DNA of 6,884 nucleotides. It comes from Bacteroidota bacterium. Its GTDB lineage: Bacteria > Bacteroidota > Ignavibacteria > Tepidaquicellales > Tepidaquicellaceae. Shown here piece after piece: positions 1 to 5,503 of the stretch; the first letter of the stretch is position 1; each line of letters begins with the position of its first letter. The translations under genes were made by a program, and so were the position numbers. The notes below the pieces were generated by a model. That model worked only from the letters and a program-made list of their open reading frames with translations, had not been told where the DNA came from and searched no databases. The stretch covers positions 1 through 6,884 of the forward strand of contig DOWN01000208.1 of assembly GCA_003519545.1 (NCBI GenBank), written 5' to 3'.

Positions 1-80
1 ACAATTAGCAGATACTCGGCAACTAATCTGAAAGTTTTACCTGAACCTGCAGATGCTTTATATACTTTTAACTTATTCAT
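1..80 (-). CDS. UvrD/RecB-like superfamily 1 helicase, N-terminal fragment (runs off left edge)
   Basis: Reading leftwards from the ATG at 80-78 gives 26 codons with no stop before the window ends. The peptide MNKLKVYKASAGSGKTFRLV and following residues contain the Walker A motif A-S-A-G-S-G-K-T-F at residues 9-17, a few residues after the start. This arrangement (short lead, then ASAGSGKTF) is typical of the large UvrD/RecB/AddA-type helicase or helicase-nuclease proteins of Bacteroidota and relatives, which unwind DNA ends in double-strand break repair. Only the ATP-binding loop is visible, so the subfamily (AddA, RecB-like or a plain UvrD helicase) and any nuclease domain cannot be decided here. 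It is transcribed divergently from the metallophosphatase gene. Too short for ordinary ORF thresholds, but the motif and its placement make it convincing. Confidence 0.82.
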   Translation of the reverse strand, partial: MNKLKVYKASAGSGKTFRLVAEYLLI

Positions 81-193
81 AGATAAAAATAATCACGGTT
101 TTTATTATTTTGTTCTAATTTTATTAGAATTTTTTAAAATCAATTCACGACTTTATTCATTTATAAACCTGATTAAAAATTTTAAATTTATAA
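81..193. promoter_or_regulatory. Divergent intergenic region between helicase and metallophosphatase genes
   Basis: These 113 bp separate two genes pointing away from each other, so promoters for both should lie here. The stretch is almost entirely A and T. I could not find a well-spaced -35/-10 pair or a Bacteroidota-type -33/-7 pair that stands out on either strand. No Shine-Dalgarno sequence precedes either start codon. The one distinct element is the inverted repeat at 113-129. Confidence 0.5.
113..129. repeat. Perfect 7-bp inverted repeat, candidate operator or hairpin
   Basis: TTCTAAT (113-119) and ATTAGAA (123-129) are perfect reverse complements separated by TTT, and are followed by six T residues at 130-135. 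On the plus strand this resembles a weak intrinsic terminator, but no plus-strand gene is known to end just before it. In a divergent promoter region an operator for a dimeric regulator is the other possibility. The arms are nearly all A/T, so chance occurrence in such a biased sequence is a real alternative. Confidence 0.3.
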
Positions 194-856
194 ATGGAAT
201 TTAAAAATTTAGTTGCTGTTATAGGTGACATTCACGGATGTTATTATACTTTATCAGCACTTTATGAAAAAATAATAAATTATACATCTGAAATCTATTC
301 AGTAGGAGACTTGATAGACAGAGGGAATTATTCAAAAGATGTTATTGAATTTTGTATTGAGTTTAACATCAAACCTGTACTCGGGAATCATGAATTTATG
401 TTGCTTGATGTTTTGGAAAAACCAAATCAAAGTAAACTTGATTTACATTTCAGAAACGGAGGTATGAAAACTGCAAATTCTTATTTTAAATTAACCGATG
501 AAAGCAAACTTGAAGAATACAGAGAAGCATTGAACAATGCAAATCATTTTAAATTTTTAAAATCATTACCATATTTTATTGAATTAGAAACAGTAATGAT
601 TTCCCATGCAGGATTCCATTCTTATTATGATACTGAAAAAATAATTTGGTCAAGAGATAAACCGCCTAAACTAAATAAACTTCAAATATTTGGACATACA
701 CCATTAAAATCTCCTCTTCATAAAAAAAATTATTTTTTGAATATTGATACGGGGGCTGTATATAATCAAAAATTAACTGCAGTTATTATTGATTTAGACA
801 CGGGAAAGATTATTGATTTCATCAGTATCGAAACAAAATTTATTGATATAACATAA
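194..856 (+). CDS. PPP-family metallophosphatase (serine/threonine protein phosphatase or Ap4A hydrolase type)
   Basis: A 220-residue cytoplasmic protein with the full set of phosphoprotein-phosphatase metal-binding motifs in order: GDIHG (residues 11-15), GDLIDRG (38-44), GNHE (64-67), the histidine of SHAGF (137-141) and GHTP (167-170), followed by DTGAVY near 185-190. These residues form the di-metal site that hydrolyses phosphate esters. Bacterial members of this size include PrpA/PrpE-like protein phosphatases and dinucleoside-tetraphosphate hydrolases, and the sequence alone does not separate these roles. There is no signal peptide or membrane segment. The ATG at 194 places GDIHG at the usual distance from the start, though no Shine-Dalgarno sequence precedes it. 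It stands alone: divergent from the helicase gene and 126 bp upstream of gyrA in the same direction, so co-transcription with gyrA is possible but not shown. Confidence 0.88.
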   Translation: MEFKNLVAVIGDIHGCYYTLSALYEKIINYTSEIYSVGDLIDRGNYSKDVIEFCIEFNIKPVLGNHEFMLLDVLEKPNQSKLDLHFRNGGMKTANSYFKLTDESKLEEYREALNNANHFKFLKSLPYFIELETVMISHAGFHSYYDTEKIIWSRDKPPKLNKLQIFGHTPLKSPLHKKNYFLNIDTGAVYNQKLTAVIIDLDTGKIIDFISIETKFIDIT

Positions 857-898
857 AATCACCTCTCAAAAATTAAGAATTATTCAAAATTACTTACA

Positions 899-927
899 TT
901 GAATATCCCTCAAAAAATGCGTATTTT
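899..927 (+). promoter_or_regulatory. Candidate promoter for gyrA
   Basis: TTGAAT at 899-904 and TATTTT at 922-927 are separated by 17 bp and each matches four of six bases of the general sigma-70 consensus. A start near 934 would give a leader of about 50 nt before the gyrA ATG at 983. Such matches are common by chance in sequence this AT-rich, and promoters in Bacteroidota-like organisms often differ from this consensus, so this is only a suggestion. Confidence 0.2.
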
Positions 928-982
928 CAATAATTATTCCACTTTTTTAAACATCTAAAAATTTCCATAACAACTATATATA

Positions 983-3448
983 ATGCTTAACGAAAAAATA
1001 ATTCCTGTTAATATTGAAGATGAAATGAAGTCATCTTACATTGACTACTCGATGTCTGTAATTGTATCAAGAGCCTTACCTGATGTTAAAGACGGACTGA
1101 AACCTGTACACCGTAGAGTTTTATATGGTATGAATGAACTCGGTTTGGCACCAAACAGACCTTATAAAAAATCTGCGAGAATTGTCGGAGAGGTTTTAGG
1201 TAAATATCATCCTCACGGAGATAAAGCAGTTTATGATACTATGGTTAGGATGGTTCAGGATTTTTCGTTAAGATATCCTTTAGTTGACGGACAAGGAAAC
1301 TTTGGTTCTATTGATGGTGATTCACCTGCGGCGATGAGATATACAGAAGCAAGATTGGCAAAAATTTCAGAAACTTTACTGAGGGATTTAGATAAGAATA
1401 CAGTTGACTTCTCTCCAAATTTTGATGACACTTTAAAAGAACCTTCTGTCTTGCCATCAGTTATTCCAAATCTTTTGGTTAACGGATCGAATGGTATTGC
1501 TGTTGGTATGGCTACTAATATCCCTCCTCATAATCTTACAGAAGTAATTAACGGAATTAGTTTTCTTATAAAAAATCCTACTGCTGATATCAAAAAACTT
1601 ATGAAATATGTTTCCGCTCCTGACTTTCCGACAGGTGGCATTATATATGGATATGATCCGGTGATTGAAGCATATAATACCGGCAGAGGAAAAATAAACT
1701 TAAGAGCGGTTGCAAGTATTGAAACCGAAAAAAACGGAAAACAAAGTATCATAGTTTCACAACTTCCTTATCAGGTTAATAAAATTACATTAATTGAAAC
1801 TATTGCGAATCTCGCAAGAGATAAAAAGATAGAAGATATCGCTTCTGTTAATGATGAATCTGACAGAGACGGAATGAGAATTGTTATCGGGCTAAAAAGA
1901 GATGCAAATGCACACGTAGTAATGAATAACTTATATAAACATACTCAGATGTCTGTTACTTTTGGTATCATAATGCTTGCGTTAGTTGATGGTGTTCCAA
2001 AAATTCTGAATCTGAAACAAATGATGGAACACTTTATAAATCACAGACTTGATGTTATCATAAGAAGAAGTAAATTTGAACTTGAAGCCGCCGAGAAAAG
2101 AGCACATATACTTGAAGGTTATATAATTGCTCTTGATAATATTGATGAAGTTATAAAAGTAATTAAAAAATCGAAAGACACTCCTTCGGCATCTGAAGCA
2201 TTACAGAAGAAATTTAAATTATCTGAAATTCAGGCAAAAGCAATTCTCGATATGAGACTTCAAAGACTTACTGGTCTCGAGAGAAAAAAGATTGAAGATG
2301 AATATAAAGAAATTCTGAAAACTATAGAAAGATTAAAAAGAATCCTCGCAAGTGATGATTTAAGAAGAGAAATAGTAATAGAAGAGTTAAACGAAATTAA
2401 ACAGAAATTCGGTGATGAAAGAAGAACAGAAGTAATTTATGATGCTAAGAAAATGTCTGATGAAGATATGTTAAAAGAACTTGTGAAAGAAGAAGATGTC
2501 GTTATCACAATTACAAATAAAGGATTCATAAAAAGAATCCCGGTAACTTCATATAAAGCACAGGGAAAAGGCGGAAAGGGAATTACAGCCGCATCAACCG
2601 GTAGTGCTGATGAAGATTTTATTGAGCATATGTTTATCGGTTCTACTCATCAGTATATTATGTTTTTCACTGATAAAGGTAAGTGTTACTGGTTAAAAGT
2701 GTATGACATTCCTGAAGGTTCAAGAACCTCAAGAGGAAAATCAATTCTATCTTTAATTGAAAAAGAAAAAGATGAAAAAGTTAATGCATTTGTAATCGTC
2801 AAAGATTTCACTGAAGAACTTTTTGTTACTATGGTAACAAGAAACGGTGTAATTAAAAAATCTAAACTTGTTGATTACTCTAATATAAGAAGAAACGGTA
2901 TCATTGCTATTAATCTTAATAAAGGTGATGAACTTGTGGATGTTAGAATAACTACCGGAAATCAGGAATTACTTATCGGTACTCATGACGGACAGGCAAT
3001 CAGATTTAATGAATCGGCAGTCAGAGAGATGGGCAGAACAGCGACCGGTGTGAGAGGAATTAATCTTGCAAAAAATGATTTTGTAATAGGTTTGGTGGCA
3101 GTTAAAAGAGCAAGTGCTTCCATTTTAGTTGTAACTGATAAAGGATTTGGAAAAAGAAGTAATCTGGATGATTACAGAGTAACCAACAGAGGCGGAAAAG
3201 GTGTTAAAACAGTTAAGACTTCAGAGAAAAACGGAAAACTTTTATCAATTAAAGAAGTGAATGATTCAGATGATTTAATGATAATTACAAGCAAAGGAAT
3301 ATTAATAAGAATTCATATGAAAGATATTAGAGTGATGGGAAGAAACGCACAGGGAGTACGGTTAATAAGAATTAAAGAAGGTGATACAATCTCTGCGGTT
3401 GCAAATGTAATTGAAGAAGGAAAATCTGATCAGGAGAAAATGTTCTGA
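983..3448 (+). CDS. gyrA: DNA gyrase subunit A
   Basis: An 821-residue type IIA topoisomerase A subunit; with GyrB it introduces negative supercoils using ATP. The N-terminus (PVNIEDEMKSSYIDYSMSVI) matches the usual GyrA start, supporting the ATG at 983 although no Shine-Dalgarno sequence is visible. The breakage-reunion domain covers about residues 30-485. It includes the quinolone-determining segment GKYHPHGDKAVYD (73-85), the DNA-cleaving tyrosine Y120 in AAMRYTEARL, and the conserved GIAVGMATNIPPHN. The C-terminal part, about 505-810, shows six repeating blades of the DNA-wrapping beta-pinwheel. The first carries a GyrA box, QGKGGKG (527-533), and the fifth a related TNRGGKG (734-740). 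The GyrA box favours gyrase over topoisomerase IV ParC. The C-terminal tail is short. Lys81 occupies the place of E. coli Ser83, while Asp85 (E. coli Asp87) is kept. The threonine aldolase gene begins two bases after the stop codon. Confidence 0.96.
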   Translation: MLNEKIIPVNIEDEMKSSYIDYSMSVIVSRALPDVKDGLKPVHRRVLYGMNELGLAPNRPYKKSARIVGEVLGKYHPHGDKAVYDTMVRMVQDFSLRYPLVDGQGNFGSIDGDSPAAMRYTEARLAKISETLLRDLDKNTVDFSPNFDDTLKEPSVLPSVIPNLLVNGSNGIAVGMATNIPPHNLTEVINGISFLIKNPTADIKKLMKYVSAPDFPTGGIIYGYDPVIEAYNTGRGKINLRAVASIETEKNGKQSIIVSQLPYQVNKITLIETIANLARDKKIEDIASVNDESDRDGMRIVIGLKRDANAHVVMNNLYKHTQMSVTFGIIMLALVDGVPKILNLKQMMEHFINHRLDVIIRRSKFELEAAEKRAHILEGYIIALDNIDEVIKVIKKSKDTPSASEALQKKFKLSEIQAKAILDMRLQRLTGLERKKIEDEYKEILKTIERLKRILASDDLRREIVIEELNEIKQKFGDERRTEVIYDAKKMSDEDMLKELVKEEDVVITITNKGFIKRIPVTSYKAQGKGGKGITAASTGSADEDFIEHMFIGSTHQYIMFFTDKGKCYWLKVYDIPEGSRTSRGKSILSLIEKEKDEKVNAFVIVKDFTEELFVTMVTRNGVIKKSKLVDYSNIRRNGIIAINLNKGDELVDVRITTGNQELLIGTHDGQAIRFNESAVREMGRTATGVRGINLAKNDFVIGLVAVKRASASILVVTDKGFGKRSNLDDYRVTNRGGKGVKTVKTSEKNGKLLSIKEVNDSDDLMIITSKGILIRIHMKDIRVMGRNAQGVRLIRIKEGDTISAVANVIEEGKSDQEKMF

Positions 3449-3449
3449 T

Positions 3450-4463
3450 ATGATTGACTTAAGATCAGATACACTTACAAAACCCGATAAGCAGATGCTT
3501 GAAGCAATGATGTCCGCTGAAGTAGGCGATGATGTATTTATGGAAGACCCGACGGTTAATGATTTGCAAAGAAAGTGTGCAATCTTATCTGGAATGGATG
3601 ATGCTTTGTTTGTCCCCACAGGTGTAATGGGAAATCAACTTGCTATCAAATGCCACACTGATCAGGGAAATGAAGTAATTGTCGAATCTGAATCACACAT
3701 TTTAAATTATGAAACTTCCGCACCTTCCATTATTTCAAATGTTCAGTTATTACCGGTGAAAGGCAAAAACGGAATTTTTTATGCTGACGATATAAAAGAT
3801 TTTATACGGACTTCTGAATATTATTTCCCGGTTACAAATTTAATTTGTCTCGAGAATACACATAACAGAGCAGGAGGTATAATATTACCAATTGAATCAA
3901 TTGAATCCATAAGTCAGTTGGCAAAAGAAAAAGGTATTAAGATGCATATGGATGGGGCAAGAATTTTTAATGCAATTGCAGAAACGGAAATCTCATTAAA
4001 AACTTATGCTTCTTATTTCGATTCAATTTCTTTTTGTTTTTCTAAAGGTCTTGGATGCCCCGTTGGATCTATACTTTGTGGTTCGTTTGATTTTATAGAA
4101 AAAGCAAGAAAGTGGAGAAAAATTCTTGGTGGAGGTATGCGTCAGATTGGAGTCTTGGCTGCTGCGGCAATTTATGCAATGACCAATAATGTTGAACGTT
4201 TGATAACAGATAATGACAGAGCAAAAATATTTTCAAAAAAACTTGCCGAATTAGGTTTTGAAGTTAATCCTGAACTTGTTCATACCAATATAATTATTTT
4301 CAAACATCCTAAAAACAGTAAAGAAGATTTAACAAACAAATTTAAAAATATGGGTGTGATGATTTCGTCAGGAAGTTATGACTATAGCAGGATTGTATTT
4401 CACAAAGATATTACCGAAGAAAATTTTCAGGATTTACTTAATATGTTTATCAATTTTTCATAA
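3450..4463 (+). CDS. ltaE: Low-specificity L-threonine aldolase
   Basis: A 337-residue fold-type I PLP enzyme that cleaves L-threonine or L-allo-threonine to glycine and acetaldehyde. The frame is open back to 3411, but the ATG at 3450 is the better start: it gives the classic N-terminus MIDLRSDTLTKP and a normal family length. Recognisable elements are GDDVFMEDPTVN (26-37), the active-site histidine in ESHI (H83), LENTHNRAGG (134-143), the PLP-contacting HMDGAR (D168, R171), the Schiff-base lysine K199 in FCFSKGLGCPVGS, and the GGGMRQ segment. It follows gyrA with one base between stop and start (TGA-T-ATG), so it is probably co-transcribed and translationally coupled. An AGGAG at 3432-3436 lies 13 nt from the ATG, rather far for an effective ribosome site. 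Its last 37 bp overlap the convergent aminotransferase gene. Its neighbour's role in serine supply suggests, but does not prove, a shared role in glycine/serine balance. Confidence 0.92.
   Translation: MIDLRSDTLTKPDKQMLEAMMSAEVGDDVFMEDPTVNDLQRKCAILSGMDDALFVPTGVMGNQLAIKCHTDQGNEVIVESESHILNYETSAPSIISNVQLLPVKGKNGIFYADDIKDFIRTSEYYFPVTNLICLENTHNRAGGIILPIESIESISQLAKEKGIKMHMDGARIFNAIAETEISLKTYASYFDSISFCFSKGLGCPVGSILCGSFDFIEKARKWRKILGGGMRQIGVLAAAAIYAMTNNVERLITDNDRAKIFSKKLAELGFEVNPELVHTNIIIFKHPKNSKEDLTNKFKNMGVMISSGSYDYSRIVFHKDITEENFQDLLNMFINFS
4427..4463. other. 37-bp tail-to-tail overlap of the aldolase and aminotransferase genes
   Basis: The plus-strand aldolase stop TAA (4461-4463) lies inside the minus-strand aminotransferase frame, and the latter's TGA (4429-4427) lies inside the aldolase frame. 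Both C-termini look natural for their families (an NFPG...LINILSKS end and a DLLNMFINFS end). No terminator hairpin fits between them, so transcripts from both sides should run into each other. Confidence 0.85.
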
Positions 4464-4780
4464 TGAAATTTTTCCTGACCGGGAAAATTCGATATTCTGA
4501 TTTGTGAGTTTTTAAACTTTCCATATCCGCCTCCGACAATAATTCCATTTGATTTCAATATTGATTTTATTTTTTCGGTTTCATCTCCGGTATCTATAAC
4601 TATTATTGTTGGAGATCTGTCTTTTTTATTTTTTACAAAAGGTTTGTATTTATAATTATCAAAAAAATTATATATCAACTCTGCTTTTTCGATTGTCTCT
4701 TGTCTGATTTTTCCAATGCCTTTTCTCAGCATATCTTCTGTAACTTTATTTAATAAAAAAATATTTAACACATTTGGGGT

Positions 4781-4783
4781 TTA
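4781..4783 (-). other. Premature in-frame ochre codon in the aminotransferase gene
   Basis: The codon order around it is CAA ACC ACA TAA ACC CCA AAT GTG TTA, giving Q-T-T-stop-T-P-N-V-L. Both sides are in one frame, so no insertion or deletion is needed. TAA also ends the metallophosphatase, aldolase and SerB-SerA genes in this window, so codon reassignment is unlikely. The following bases (ACCCCA) do not resemble the CARYYA leaky-stop context. A GTG at 4771-4769 could allow a restart of the C-terminal half, but no ribosome site is visible. Confidence 0.9.
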
Positions 4784-5503
4784 TGTGGTTTGATTTAAAT
4801 CAGAAAATTTTTTCAGATCAGGAATATTATGAAAACTCCCGATTGATATACCTGAAGATTTTAATTCTAAAGATTTGTTTAATACTTTTTTATTTGTGAT
4901 TAAAACTCCAAGTCCCGCAGGTAATCCGAAACCTTTCTGAACTGAAAAAAATGCGGCATCTATTTTTGAAAAATCGAGATTCACATAAGGTGCAGATGTA
5001 ACTATATCAACGGCAATTACTGCATTTGGAAATAATTTTTTATATTGATAAATGAATTCCGGATCTAAATAAACACCTGTGCTTGTTTCATTTTGAGTGA
5101 ATGCAATTAATTCAGGTTTATTATTTATTTCGGTAAATTCAAATGATTCTCCGTATTCAACGGTGACACTATCAGCAACTTTATTCAGTTCCAATGAGGT
5201 TTTATAAAATCTTTCGGCAAATGCACCGTTCACAAAATGAAAAGAATTTTTTCTAACTGTTGATCTGATAAGTATATCCATACATTCAGTTGCTGATGAA
5301 ACAAAAAAAATATCAAAATCATCAGGGATATTCATTAATGATTTTAAATTTTGAACTACTTTTTTATGAATATCAATGTAAACATCACTTCTATGATTAG
5401 CAGACAATAAATTTTCATTTATTGCTTCGATTACAAATTTATCAATCTGTGGATATAACTCTGTAGGACCGGGTGTCAGGTATATTTTTCCGTTCATAAG
5501 TTT

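Larger units (their letters stand above)
4427..5497 (-). pseudogene. serC: Class-V aminotransferase, probable phosphoserine aminotransferase, interrupted by in-frame TAA
   Basis: Read from the ATG at 5497-5495, the frame encodes 238 residues, meets TAA at 4783-4781 (codon 239), then continues in the same frame to a TGA at 4429-4427. Without the TAA the product is 356 residues, normal for SerC-type enzymes, which convert 3-phosphohydroxypyruvate and glutamate to phosphoserine. The first part holds the N-terminal TPGPTELYP, the conserved HRS (35-37), SSATE (67-71), NETSTG, the PLP-binding D164 and the Schiff-base lysine K188 in SVQKGFGLPAG. The part after the stop (TPNVLNIFLL, then GKIRQETIEKAELIY, GGGYG and QIRISNFPG) is the small C-terminal domain and looks well conserved. 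The stop sits at the hinge, in the remembered family pattern NQTPETPNVL, here NQTT*TPNVL; a Glu codon GAA changed to TAA would explain it. The gene starts 6 bp after the SerB-SerA stop, so it is the second cistron. A class-V enzyme with another amino donor cannot be excluded. Either the gene is recently inactivated, read through, or the stop is a sequence error. Confidence 0.85.

Noticed and set aside
979..984. TATAAT hexamer as the gyrA -10 box
   Set aside because: It overlaps the gyrA ATG itself, so transcription would begin inside the coding region; the conserved N-terminus supports the start at 983.
1528..1752. Minus-strand open frame of 74 codons inside gyrA
   Set aside because: It lies wholly within the well-supported gyrA coding sequence and has no recognisable motif; a shadow of the real gene.
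3411..3449. Earlier ATG for the threonine aldolase, overlapping the gyrA end
   Set aside because: The extra 13 residues are encoded within gyrA and are not typical of the family, which begins at MIDLRSDT.
3362..3619. Minus-strand open frame of 85 codons across the gyrA-ltaE junction
   Set aside because: It is antisense to two recognised genes, shows no family resemblance, and has no plausible own start region.
4755..4761. Run of seven A residues as a frameshift or slippage site causing the aminotransferase split
   Set aside because: The frame is the same before and after the stop, so no slippage or indel is needed to join the two parts.
4427..4771. Independent small gene with a GTG start
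   Set aside because: Its product is the C-terminal domain of the aminotransferase in the same frame as the upstream part, with no ribosome site; it is the rest of the interrupted gene.
4781..4783. Genetic-code reassignment of TAA
   Set aside because: TAA ends three other genes here at family-appropriate positions, and it occurs in frame in no other gene of the window.
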